Below the pieces are notes generated by a model. It worked only from the letters and a program-made list of their open reading frames with translations, was not told the DNA's origin and did not search any database. 64,000 bases of DNA from Halorussus amylolyticus. GTDB lineage: Archaea > Halobacteriota > Halobacteria > Halobacteriales > Haladaptataceae. The stretch is from the NCBI RefSeq assembly GCF_004143485.2, contig NZ_RXOB02000046.1, positions 19,343-83,342 of the forward strand, read 5' to 3'. Positions 54,594 through 63,417 of the stretch are shown piece after piece (the first letter of the stretch is position 1; each line of letters begins with the position of its first letter). The translations under genes were made by a program, and so were the position numbers.

Positions 54594-57256
54594 AGTTCGA
54601 CCGCGTCCGTCTCCAGAATTTCAAGTGCTACGCCGACGCCGACCTCCGACTCGATTCGGGCGTGACCGTCATCCACGGCCTGAACGGGAGCGGAAAGTCG
54701 TCGCTCCTCGAAGCCTGCTTCTTCGCACTCTACGGCGCGAACGCGCTCGACCGGACCTTGGACGACGTGGTGACCATCGGCGCGGAGGACGCCGAAATCG
54801 AACTCTGGTTCTCCCACGACGGCGGCGAGTACCACATCCGAAGACGGATTCGGGCGACCGGCGAGCGCGCGCTGACCGCCGAGTGCGTCCTCGAAACGCC
54901 CGACGACAGCGTGGACGGTGCCCAGGACGTGCGCGCCGAAATCGCGAGACTGTTCCGGATGGACTCGGAGGCGTTCGTCAACTGCGCGTACGTCCGGCAG
55001 GGCGAGGTCAACAAACTCATCAACGCGACCCCCGCCCAGCGCCAGGACATGATAGACGACCTCCTCCAACTCGGAAAGCTCGAGGAGTACCGCGAGCGCG
55101 CCAGTGACGCCCGCCTCGGGGTCAAGAGCGTGCTGGACGACAAGCGTGGCAGCCTCTCGGAGTTGGAGTCCCAAATCGAGGAGAAAGAGGACAAAAACCT
55201 CCACGCGCGCCTCAACAACCTCGAATCCGACCGTAAGGAAGTCGAGGGCGAAATCGAGAAGTTCGAAGGGAACCGCGATACCGCCGAGCAGACTCGCGAG
55301 CAGGCCGTCGAAGTGCTGGAGTCCTACGAGGAGAAGCGCGAGGAACTCGAAACGCTCGCCGAGGAAATCGAGGCCCTCGAAAAAGAGATTGCCGAGACCG
55401 AACAGGAGCGCACCGAACACGGCGAACGCGTGCGCGAACTCCGCGAGACGGTCGAAGACCTCGAAGCCGAGGTGAGCGACCTGCTCGCCGAAACTGACCT
55501 CGATTCGGCCGACTCCGAGACGCTCGACGCCCGACTCGACGAACTCGACGCGAGAGATGGCGACCTCGGCGACGACCTCGCGGAGGCTGAGAAGAAGGCG
55601 ATAATGTTCGGCAATCAGGCCGACAAACTCGGGGAGAAAGCTGACGATTTCGAATCGCGGGCCGACGAGAAGCGCGAGCGCGCCGACGAACTCGAAGCCG
55701 AGGCTGACGACGCCGAAGCCGACCTCACGGAGTACCGCGAGAAGCTCGACGGACTCGGCGACGACATCGACGCGAAGCGAGCGACGTTCGAGGACGCTCC
55801 GGTCGAGTTCGGCGACGCGGAAGACTACCTCGAAGACAGGAGCGAAACGCGCAACGCCCTGCGAGAGCGCGAGCAGGAACTGACCGCCGAACTGACGAGC
55901 GCCCGTGACAGCGTCGAGGAAGCCGAAGCCCTCCTCGAAGAAGGAAAGTGCCCCGAGTGCGGGCAGGCGGTCGAGGACTCGCCCCACGTCGATTCGCTCG
56001 CCGAGGACCGCGAGCGCGTCGAAGACCTCGAAGCCGAACTCGAAGTCGTCCGAGACGACCGCGAGGAGGTCGAGCGCGAAATCGAGACCGGCAAGCGTCT
56101 CCGCGACGCCGAGCGTACAGTTCAGTCGCTCCGCGAGAATCGCGAGAACGTCGAGCAGTTGGTCGAAGCCAAAAGCGAGACCCTCTCCGAGAAGCGCGAG
56201 GAGGCCGAGTCGCTCCGCGACGAGGCCGACGAACTCGACACCGAGGCCGCCGAGAAGCGCGACGACGCCGAGGGACTTCGGGAGAAGGCCGACGACCACC
56301 GCGAGCGAGTCGAAGAAATCGAAGCCGAGCGCGAGGACGTGGACGAAAAGCGCGACCGAATCGACGCGATTCGGTCGGTTCGCGAGCGAATCGAGGACGC
56401 CGAGGACGACGTGGAGCGCCACCGAGAGAAGCGCGCTCACCTCGAAGAGATGAACGACCAGCGTCGGGACCGCCTCACCGAAAAGCGCGACCGGCGCGCG
56501 GACCTCCGGGAGACCTACGACGAGCAAAAGGTCGAATCGGCTCGCGACGACAAAGAGCGCGCCGAAACCTACTTGGAGCAGGTCGAAGCCAAACTCGACG
56601 AACTCCGAGAGCGGCGCGACGACCTGCAGGGTCGAATCGGGGGCGTGAAAAAGGAAATCGCCGAACTCGAAAATCTCCGCGACCGGCGCGACGACCTCGC
56701 CGACCGCGTGGCGGCGCTCGAATCGCTCCGCGCCGAAACCGTCGAGCTACAGGAGATGTACGGCGACCTCCGGGCGGAGCTTCGCCAGCGCAACGTCGAG
56801 CACCTGGAGGAGATGCTGAACGAGGTGTTCGACCTCGTCTACCAGAACGATTCGTACGCGCGCATCGAACTCGACGGCGAGTACGAACTCACGGTTTACC
56901 AGAAGGACGGCGAACCGCTCGAACCCGAACAGCTCTCGGGCGGCGAGCGCGCCCTGTTCAATCTCAGCCTGCGGTGTGCCATCTACCGATTGCTCGCGGA
57001 GGGCATCGAAGGCGGCGCGCCGCTCCCGCCGCTCATCCTCGACGAACCGACCGTGTTCCTCGACTCGGGCCACGTCTCGCAGTTGGTGGAGTTGGTCGGT
57101 TCGATGCGCGAACTCGGCGTCGAGCAGATTATCGTGGTGAGCCACGACGACGAACTGGTCGCGGCGGCCGACGACGTGGTGTGGGTCGAGAAGGATTCGG
57201 TGTCGAACCGCTCGACCGTCGAGCGCCGGGACGCGGTGTTGGAGGCCGCGGATTAA
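54590..57256 (+). CDS. rad50: DNA double-strand break repair ATPase Rad50
   Basis: 888 residues, GTG start. Walker A GLNGSGKSSLL (30-40), Q-loop YVRQGEVNKL, long antiparallel coiled coil, zinc hook CPECGQ (Cys454, Cys457), signature LSGGERALFNL, Walker B PLILDEPTVFLD, D-loop LDSGH and H-loop VVSHDDE. It forms the Mre11-Rad50 complex that tethers and processes DNA ends. The 3' end overlaps the convergent gene by 4 nt. Confidence 0.97.
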   Translation: MKFDRVRLQNFKCYADADLRLDSGVTVIHGLNGSGKSSLLEACFFALYGANALDRTLDDVVTIGAEDAEIELWFSHDGGEYHIRRRIRATGERALTAECVLETPDDSVDGAQDVRAEIARLFRMDSEAFVNCAYVRQGEVNKLINATPAQRQDMIDDLLQLGKLEEYRERASDARLGVKSVLDDKRGSLSELESQIEEKEDKNLHARLNNLESDRKEVEGEIEKFEGNRDTAEQTREQAVEVLESYEEKREELETLAEEIEALEKEIAETEQERTEHGERVRELRETVEDLEAEVSDLLAETDLDSADSETLDARLDELDARDGDLGDDLAEAEKKAIMFGNQADKLGEKADDFESRADEKRERADELEAEADDAEADLTEYREKLDGLGDDIDAKRATFEDAPVEFGDAEDYLEDRSETRNALREREQELTAELTSARDSVEEAEALLEEGKCPECGQAVEDSPHVDSLAEDRERVEDLEAELEVVRDDREEVEREIETGKRLRDAERTVQSLRENRENVEQLVEAKSETLSEKREEAESLRDEADELDTEAAEKRDDAEGLREKADDHRERVEEIEAEREDVDEKRDRIDAIRSVRERIEDAEDDVERHREKRAHLEEMNDQRRDRLTEKRDRRADLRETYDEQKVESARDDKERAETYLEQVEAKLDELRERRDDLQGRIGGVKKEIAELENLRDRRDDLADRVAALESLRAETVELQEMYGDLRAELRQRNVEHLEEMLNEVFDLVYQNDSYARIELDGEYELTVYQKDGEPLEPEQLSGGERALFNLSLRCAIYRLLAEGIEGGAPLPPLILDEPTVFLDSGHVSQLVELVGSMRELGVEQIIVVSHDDELVAAADDVVWVEKDSVSNRSTVERRDAVLEAAD

Positions 57257-57675
57257 TCTCGGAGCGCGTCGAGGCCTTCGTCGGCCTCATCGGTCGTCGC
57301 GTACCCGCGCTCGCCCATCACGTCGGCTTCCGTGACGAGTCCGGCGGCGCGAAACTCCGTGAGGACGCCGAGCAGGTCGCTCTCGCAGAGGTCGGTGGCG
57401 TCGAGGAGATACCGGACTGAGTGGGGGCCGCGCTCGTGGAGTTCGAGCAGCAGGCCGAGCGCACGGTCGTCGTGGACGGCGCTCAGAATCGTCCGAACGG
57501 GTTCGGGAATCGCTCGCGCGGTCGTCGCCAGTGGCGATTCGCCCTCCGCGTGTTCGAGGTCGGCGGCATCGCGGTAGGTCTCCGCACCGGTCTCGGGGTC
57601 GCGAAGCTTCCACGAATCGCCGGACTTCTTGACGAGCAGATAGGTATCGCCCGATTCGTCGCGGACCGTTTGCAT
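57253..57675 (-). CDS. Haloarchaeal hypothetical protein with helix-turn-helix
   Basis: 140 residues, not recognised by name. The first 35 residues form a small beta domain (SGDTYLLVKKSGDSWKL and RDPETG). The rest is helical with a winged-helix look (RYLLDATDLCESDLLGVL, FRAAGLVTEADVMGERGY). It could be a DNA-binding protein; it is convergent with rad50. Confidence 0.72.
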   Translation of the reverse strand: MQTVRDESGDTYLLVKKSGDSWKLRDPETGAETYRDAADLEHAEGESPLATTARAIPEPVRTILSAVHDDRALGLLLELHERGPHSVRYLLDATDLCESDLLGVLTEFRAAGLVTEADVMGERGYATTDEADEGLDALRD

Positions 57676-57700
57676 GGTCGGAGGTAAGCGAGGCTCCCGA

Positions 57701-58036
57701 TTAGTCCTTCCGAACCGCTTTGTAGCGATACCATCCGCGGACGAAGGCGAACACGCCCACGAGAAAGACGCCGCCGCCGAACTGCCACCTTCGCTCGAAG
57801 CCGACGAGCATCAGGCCGAGACCCATCGCGAACAGCGCGACGTTGAACAGCAGGACGAGCGACCAGAACTGCTTGGCGAGTTCGGGGTCCACGTCCGACT
57901 CCGAGAGATCCGACCCGAGACCCTCGCTCGGGTCGGGAACCTCCGGAATCTCGATTTCGAGCCCGTCCGAGGGGTCGTCGGGGCGCAAGTCGGTCTCGGC
58001 CTCGTCGGGGTCGTCGAACGGGTCGTCTGACAGCAC
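57701..58036 (-). CDS. Two-helix membrane protein with acidic N-terminus
   Basis: 111 residues. The first 50 are Asp/Pro/Glu-rich, followed by two hydrophobic helices (WSLVLLFNVALFAMGLGLML and GGGVFLVGVFAFVRG) and a basic end (YRYKAVRKD). Not recognised; it stands between other small genes transcribed the same way. Confidence 0.7.
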   Translation of the reverse strand: MLSDDPFDDPDEAETDLRPDDPSDGLEIEIPEVPDPSEGLGSDLSESDVDPELAKQFWSLVLLFNVALFAMGLGLMLVGFERRWQFGGGVFLVGVFAFVRGWYRYKAVRKD

Positions 58037-58081
58037 TACCTCTCTCTCGGAAATCAGCGGACAAAAGCGTTCGGAGTCGGT

Positions 58082-58270
58082 CTACACCTGCTCGCTAAGC
58101 GCGAGCGGTCGGCCTGCCTTCAACCACGCCAGCGGATTCTGGGAGTCGTAAAATACGACGCCGTCCTCGGTCTCGTACGCTTCGACTGTCGTCTCCGACT
58201 CGTCGTCGGCTTCGGGAAGCGCGGCTGCCGCACGGTCCAAGTCGTCGCCGGGGTTGGCGTGGTCGGACAT
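58082..58270 (-). CDS. Small acidic protein, 62 residues
   Basis: MSDHANPGDDLDRAAAALPE, then a conserved-looking core VEAYETEDGVVFYDSQNPLAWL. Not recognised. Start ATG at 58270, preceded by a region shared with the divergent polB promoter. Confidence 0.65.
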   Translation of the reverse strand: MSDHANPGDDLDRAAAALPEADDESETTVEAYETEDGVVFYDSQNPLAWLKAGRPLALSEQV

Positions 58271-58354
58271 TGGCTTCACCACACCCTGTGGTATGTGTTA
58301 GCATATTATATGTCTTTCCATCCGGCAACATTCACCGAGTCGGGGAACGGGAGG

Positions 58355-58363
58355 GTTTTTACC
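58355..58363 (+). promoter_or_regulatory. TATA-like box of polB
   Basis: GTTTTTACC centred about 28 nt before the ATG at 58387; leaderless transcript predicted, ruling out the longer frame from 58270. Confidence 0.5.
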
Positions 58364-58386
58364 CGAAAGCGCCAAACCCGAGGTAT

Positions 58387-61300
58387 ATGAGCAATTCGGG
58401 GTCTAACAGCACGCTCGCCGATTTCTCCGACGGAGGTGCGGAGCGCGACGTGGAGGCCGAAGCCCGCGCTGTCGCCGGAACCGACCACCAGCGCGCTGAC
58501 ACCGTCGTCGATGCCGACGACTGGCTTCCCGACCCGAGCGGCGCGGTCGAGATGGCCGTGATGCAGGTCGATTACACCATCGAAGGCTCGGGCGACGACG
58601 AGACCGTAGTGGTCCACGTGTTCGGCCGGACGCCCGAGAACGAGTTGGAGCACGTCCGAGTCCTCGGGTTTCGACCGTACTTCTACGCGCCGACCGCCTC
58701 GCTCGACGGTCCGCCCGAGGAAGAGTTCGACCGACTCACCGGAAGCGAAACGACCGACGAGAACGGCGACCCCTACGAGAGCATCCGGGGCGAGAAGCTG
58801 ACCAAAATCTTCGGTCAGACGCCCCGCGACGTGGGGAACGTCCGCGACCAGTTCGACCACTACGAGGCCGACATCCTGTTCCCGAACCGTCTCCTTATCG
58901 ACAAAGGTATCAAGAGCGGGATTCAGGTGCCCGAGCGCCGGGGCGACGACGGCGACCTCTACGTCCCCCACGAGGAAGTCGTGGCCGCCGAGGTGGACGC
59001 CGACCCGCGCGTGAACTACTTCGACATCGAAGTGGACGACCGCTCGGGCTTTCCGGAGGAGGGCGAGGAGCCGATTATCTGTCTCACCAGCTTCGACTCC
59101 TACGATGACGAGTACATCGCGTGGCTCTACGACGCCCCCGAGGGTGACGCCGAGGCTCCGGAGGAACTGCCGGGCTACGACCCCATCGAGGAACTCGACG
59201 TGGACGTTCGGTCGTTCGGCGACGAGCGCGAGATGCTCGAAGCCTTTTTGAACTACATCGACGAGACCGACCCGGATATCCTCACTGGCTGGAATTTCGA
59301 CGACTTCGACGCGCCGTACTTCCTCGACCGACTGGACGTACTCGCCGGACCCCACGAATACGACCTCGATTCGAACCGCCTCTCTCGCGTGAACGAAGTT
59401 TGGCGCTCCGATTGGGGCGGCCCCTCCGTCAAGGGCCGCGTCGTGTTCGACCTACTGTACGCCTTCAAACGCACCCAGCGCTCCGAACTCGACTCCTACC
59501 GACTCGACGCGGTGGGTGAGGTCGAGTTGGGCGTCGGCAAGGAGCGCTACGCTGGCGATATCGGCGACCTCTGGGAGAACGACCCCGAACGCCTGCTGGA
59601 GTACAACCTCAGGGACGTAGAACTTTGTGTCCACCTCGACCGCAAGCAGGACATCATCTCGTTCTGGGAGGAGGTCGCCTCCTTCGTCGGGTGTAAATTG
59701 GAAGACGCGACCACACCGGGAGACGCGGTGGACGTGTACGTTCTCCAGAAGGCTCACGGTCGGTTCGCGCTCCCCTCGAAGGGCCAGCAGGAGAGCGAGG
59801 ACTTCGAGGGCGGCGCGGTGTTCGAACCGATTACCGGGGTCAAAGAGAACGTCACGGTGCTCGACTTGAAGAGCCTCTACCCGATGGCGATGACCACCAT
59901 CAACGCCTCGCCCGAGACGAAGGTGGACCCCGACGAGTACGACGACGCGACGTACACCGCTCCGACCGGGACTCACTTCCGAAAGAAGCCGGACGGTATC
60001 ATCCGGGAAATCATCGACGAGACGCTCGACGAGCGCGAGGAGAAGAAGGCGCTCCGGGACGACTACAAACCCGGAAGCGTGGAGTACGAGCGGTTCAACC
60101 GCCAGCAGCAAGCTGTCAAGGTGATAATGAACTGCTTCACGCCCGACACGGAGGTGCTGACGCCCGAGGGCGTCCGGGCGATTACGGACCTCGAAATCGG
60201 CGACGACGTGTACTCGCTCGACCCCGAAACCGAGGAGATGGAAGTCAAGCCAGTCACCGAGACCCACGCGTACCCCGACTACGACGGCGAACTCGTGGAT
60301 ATCGAGACGAGCGACATCGGCTTCCGGGTCACGCCGAATCACCGAATGCTCGTCCGGAAGAACGAGACCAACGGCATCACCGAGGACGGGTACAGTTTCG
60401 TGGAGGCCGGGAATCTGGACCGAGCGACGAACTACGAACTTCCTCACGACTGGACCGCCGACCACGGCGACGACCTCGAAACCGTCGATTTAACCGAGTT
60501 TCTCGACGGCGACTACGAAGTTTGGGTCCGGCCGTCGGTCCACGGGCATACGTTCGCGGCCGAACTCGGGTACTATCCGGACACCGTGCTGAAAAACGAC
60601 CTCGGCGTCGAAGGGTACGTCTTCGACGCCGAAGAGTTCGAAGAGCATCGTGAGTACATCGAGGAAGTCTGCGAAAAGAGCTTCGTCCACCGCGAATCCG
60701 GCCGGAAGTGGATTCCGCGGACCTACGACGGCGACGACTTCCTCCAACTGCTCGCGTGGTACGTCACCGAGGGCAACGTCTACACCTCCGAGGAAAAGCA
60801 GTTCGGCGAGAACGTCCGCGGGTCGGCGACGACGGTCAAAATCGCGCAAAACGCGCCCGAAGACCCAAATCTCGTCGCCGACGGCGGCGACCACGCGACG
60901 ATTGGCGGCCTGCTCGACCGAATGGGATTCGACTGCTACGAGGACGACCGGTGCTATCAGTTCACCTCGAAACTGCTCGGTGATGTCCTCCGGGCGCTCT
61001 GTGGCGACGGGAGCTTCGAGAAGCGGCTGCCGGACCTCGTGTGGGACCTGAGCGAGCGCCAGAAGCGACTGTTCCTCGACACGCTCATCGACGGCGACGG
61101 CGACCGGCAGGTCGAGTCGTGGCGCTACACGACCTCCAGCGACCGACTGAGAGACGACGTGATGAGTCTCTGTGCCCACCTCGGACTGAATCCCAAGTAC
61201 AACCGCGACAGCGGTTCGTGGCGCATCTACGTGGACGAGTCGAACGTCAACACGCTCCGGATGCACCGAAGTGCCGACCGGAGTACGGCCCAGGAGGGTG

Positions 61301-62343
61301 TCTACTGCGTCACCGTCGAGGACAACCACACCCTTTTCGCGGGCCGAAACGGTAAATTCCAGTTCGTCGGACAGTCGCTCTACGGCGTTTCGGGGTGGGA
61401 CCGGTTCCGCCTCTACGACAAGGAGGCCGCCGCCGCGATTACCGCGACCGGCCGAGAGGTCATAGAATATACTGACGATACGGCTGAGGAACTTGGGTAC
61501 GAGGTCGCATACGGCGACACTGACTCCGTCATGATAGAACTCGGACATGATATCTCGAAGGACGCCGCCATCGAGCAGTCGTTCGGCATCGAGGAGCGAA
61601 TCAACGACGCCTACGACGACTTCGCGCTCGACCGACTCAACGCCGAGGTCCACCGCTTCCAAATCGAGTTCGAGAAACTGTATCGCCGATTCTTCCAAGC
61701 CGGGACGAAAAAGCGGTACGCGGGCCACATCATCTGGAAGGAGGGCAAGGACGTAGACGACATCGACATCACGGGCTTCGAGTACAAGCGCTCGGACATC
61801 GCGCCGATTACGAAAAAGGTCCAGAAGGAAGTCATCGACATGATTGTCCACGGCGAGGACTTAGAGGACGTGAAAGACTACGTTCACGACGTTATCGAGG
61901 ACTATCAGAGCGGAAACGTGAACTTAGACGACGTGGGCATCCCCGGCGGTATCGGCAAGCGCCTCGACAACTACGACACCGACACCGCGCAGGTCCGGGG
62001 CGCGAAGTACGCCAACCTCATGCTCGGGACCAACTTCCAGCGCGGAAGCAAACCCAAGCGACTCTACCTGAAGAAGGTCCATCCCTCGTTCTTCGAGCGA
62101 ATGGAGGACGAGGAGGGGTTCGACGCGCGCACCGACCCGCTGTACGGCGAGTTCAAGCGAAACCCGGACGTGATTTGCTTCGAGTACGCCGACCAAGTGC
62201 CCGAGGAATTCGAAGTCGATTGGGACAAGATGCTCGACAAGACGCTCAAAGGCCCCATCGACCGCATCCTCGACGCCCTCGGCGTCTCGTGGGAAGAGGT
62301 CAAAACCGGCCAAGAGCAGACCGGACTCGGCAGTTTCGTCTGA
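58387..62343 (+). CDS. polB: DNA polymerase B with intein
   Basis: 1318 residues; 904 after splicing. Replicative family-B polymerase. Exonuclease motifs: YFDIEVDD (Exo I), GWNFDDFDAPYF (Exo II), YNLRDVELC (Exo III). Polymerase motifs: DLKSLYP (Asp493), the B motif KVIMN joined after splicing to SLYG, and YGDTDSV (Asp1044, Asp1046). The intein interrupts motif B, so the protein is inactive before splicing. An N-terminal acidic stretch of about 60 residues precedes the fold. Confidence 0.97.
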   Translation: MSNSGSNSTLADFSDGGAERDVEAEARAVAGTDHQRADTVVDADDWLPDPSGAVEMAVMQVDYTIEGSGDDETVVVHVFGRTPENELEHVRVLGFRPYFYAPTASLDGPPEEEFDRLTGSETTDENGDPYESIRGEKLTKIFGQTPRDVGNVRDQFDHYEADILFPNRLLIDKGIKSGIQVPERRGDDGDLYVPHEEVVAAEVDADPRVNYFDIEVDDRSGFPEEGEEPIICLTSFDSYDDEYIAWLYDAPEGDAEAPEELPGYDPIEELDVDVRSFGDEREMLEAFLNYIDETDPDILTGWNFDDFDAPYFLDRLDVLAGPHEYDLDSNRLSRVNEVWRSDWGGPSVKGRVVFDLLYAFKRTQRSELDSYRLDAVGEVELGVGKERYAGDIGDLWENDPERLLEYNLRDVELCVHLDRKQDIISFWEEVASFVGCKLEDATTPGDAVDVYVLQKAHGRFALPSKGQQESEDFEGGAVFEPITGVKENVTVLDLKSLYPMAMTTINASPETKVDPDEYDDATYTAPTGTHFRKKPDGIIREIIDETLDEREEKKALRDDYKPGSVEYERFNRQQQAVKVIMNCFTPDTEVLTPEGVRAITDLEIGDDVYSLDPETEEMEVKPVTETHAYPDYDGELVDIETSDIGFRVTPNHRMLVRKNETNGITEDGYSFVEAGNLDRATNYELPHDWTADHGDDLETVDLTEFLDGDYEVWVRPSVHGHTFAAELGYYPDTVLKNDLGVEGYVFDAEEFEEHREYIEEVCEKSFVHRESGRKWIPRTYDGDDFLQLLAWYVTEGNVYTSEEKQFGENVRGSATTVKIAQNAPEDPNLVADGGDHATIGGLLDRMGFDCYEDDRCYQFTSKLLGDVLRALCGDGSFEKRLPDLVWDLSERQKRLFLDTLIDGDGDRQVESWRYTTSSDRLRDDVMSLCAHLGLNPKYNRDSGSWRIYVDESNVNTLRMHRSADRSTAQEGVYCVTVEDNHTLFAGRNGKFQFVGQSLYGVSGWDRFRLYDKEAAAAITATGREVIEYTDDTAEELGYEVAYGDTDSVMIELGHDISKDAAIEQSFGIEERINDAYDDFALDRLNAEVHRFQIEFEKLYRRFFQAGTKKRYAGHIIWKEGKDVDDIDITGFEYKRSDIAPITKKVQKEVIDMIVHGEDLEDVKDYVHDVIEDYQSGNVNLDDVGIPGGIGKRLDNYDTDTAQVRGAKYANLMLGTNFQRGSKPKRLYLKKVHPSFFERMEDEEGFDARTDPLYGEFKRNPDVICFEYADQVPEEFEVDWDKMLDKTLKGPIDRILDALGVSWEEVKTGQEQTGLGSFV
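60133..61374 (+). mobile_element. PolB intein with LAGLIDADG homing endonuclease
   Basis: 414 residues (polB residues 583-996) starting with Cys (CFTPDTEVLTPEG, splicing block A), with block B-type TPNHRMLV, two dodecapeptide motifs of a homing endonuclease (LLAWYVTEGN and LFLDTLIDGDG), and block F VTVEDNHTLFAGRNGKFQFVGQ near the end (the last residues are GQ). The intein's last residue is Gln rather than the usual Asn and the penultimate residue is Gly rather than His; the first extein residue is Ser. Confidence 0.93.
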
Positions 62344-62490
62344 GCAGCCGGATTCGGTTTCGGAGGGCGCGGGCGGGCGACTCCGAGAGCACGTGTTTTC
62401 CGGTTCGGGAAATTTATTTTCTGCCAGTGGAAACCATTTACGTGTGAATGCGAAAGCATTATGGGTCGGCTGACCCAATCTCGGAACGTC

Positions 62491-62504
62491 TTAGGTGAAC
62501 CTAA
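62491..62504 (+). promoter_or_regulatory. DtxR/IdeR-like operator upstream of sufC
   Basis: TTAGGTGAACCTAA: exact 6-bp arms around GA, 1 nt before the sufC ATG and downstream of AT-rich promoter sequence (AAATTTATTTT, 62410-62420, and GCATTATG). The pattern matches the half-site (TTAGG) of DtxR/IdeR-family metal regulators, known in haloarchaea as SirR/Idr. Bound regulator would block transcript entry into suf. Confidence 0.55.
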
Positions 62505-62505
62505 C

Positions 62506-63408
62506 ATGGCAACGCTACAACTCAAAAACCTACACGCAGAAGTCGTCGAGGCCGACGAGAAAATCCTCAACGGCGTCGATCTCGAAGTCAAGTCGGGCGA
62601 GATTCACGCCCTGATGGGTCCCAACGGGAGCGGGAAGTCCACCACGGCGAAGGTAATCGCCGGCCATCCCGCCTACGAGGTGACCGAGGGTGAGGTCCTC
62701 ATCCACCTCGACGACGAGGACTTCGACCACGAGATTCCGGACGACAAGCGAACGTGGAATCTCCTCGAAATGGAGCCGAACGAGCGCGCCGCGCTCGGCG
62801 TGTTCCTCGGCTTCCAGTACCCCGCCGAAATCGAGGGCGTCACGATGGTGAACTTCCTCCGACAGGCGCTCAACGCCAAGCTCGACGAGCGCGCGGAGCT
62901 GTTCGAGGACGACGAAGCGGAAGAAGAAGAGGAGGAGGAAGCGGGCTACGACACCAGTCCGATGGAAGGCCCTGCCGACGAAGGCGAGGTCGGCGTCGCG
63001 GAGTTCCAGCAGCTCCTTTCGGAGAAGATGGAACAGCTCGACATGGACGAGCGGTTCGCCCAGCGCTACCTCAACGCGGGCTTCTCGGGCGGCGAGAAGA
63101 AGCAGAACGAGGTGCTTCAGGCCGCCATCCTCGAACCGTCCATCGCGGTGCTGGACGAAATCGACTCCGGGCTGGACATCGACCGTCTGCAGGACGTGTC
63201 GAAGGGCATCAACGCGCTGCGCGACGAGCAGGGCACCGGTATTCTCCAGATTACCCACTACCAGCGCATCCTCGACTACGTCGAACCCGACCACGTTCAC
63301 GTCATGCTCGACGGCCAGATTGCGATGAGCGACGACGCGTCGCTGGCCGAGAAGCTCGAAGACAAGGGGTATGACTGGGTCCGCGACGAAGTGTACGAGG
63401 CGGCATAA
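62506..63408 (+). CDS. sufC: Fe-S assembly ATPase SufC
   Basis: 300 residues, longer than bacterial SufC (about 250) owing to an acidic insertion (DDEAEEEEEEEAGYDTS, residues about 140-156). Walker A GPNGSGKST, signature FSGGEKKQNEVLQ, Walker B IAVLDEIDSGLDID. It binds the SufB/SufD scaffold on which Fe-S clusters are built. ATG at 62506 is favoured over the upstream ATG at 62461 because the operator lies between them. Confidence 0.96.
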   Translation: MATLQLKNLHAEVVEADEKILNGVDLEVKSGEIHALMGPNGSGKSTTAKVIAGHPAYEVTEGEVLIHLDDEDFDHEIPDDKRTWNLLEMEPNERAALGVFLGFQYPAEIEGVTMVNFLRQALNAKLDERAELFEDDEAEEEEEEEAGYDTSPMEGPADEGEVGVAEFQQLLSEKMEQLDMDERFAQRYLNAGFSGGEKKQNEVLQAAILEPSIAVLDEIDSGLDIDRLQDVSKGINALRDEQGTGILQITHYQRILDYVEPDHVHVMLDGQIAMSDDASLAEKLEDKGYDWVRDEVYEAA

Positions 63409-63417
63409 GGTGATAGC

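Noticed and set aside
53924..56527. Very long open frame (867 codons) on the minus strand opposite mre11-rad50
   Set aside because: It mirrors the coiled-coil codons of rad50 and has the Val/Leu/Phe-rich composition typical of antisense frames in GC-rich DNA; rad50 has all its motifs on the other strand.
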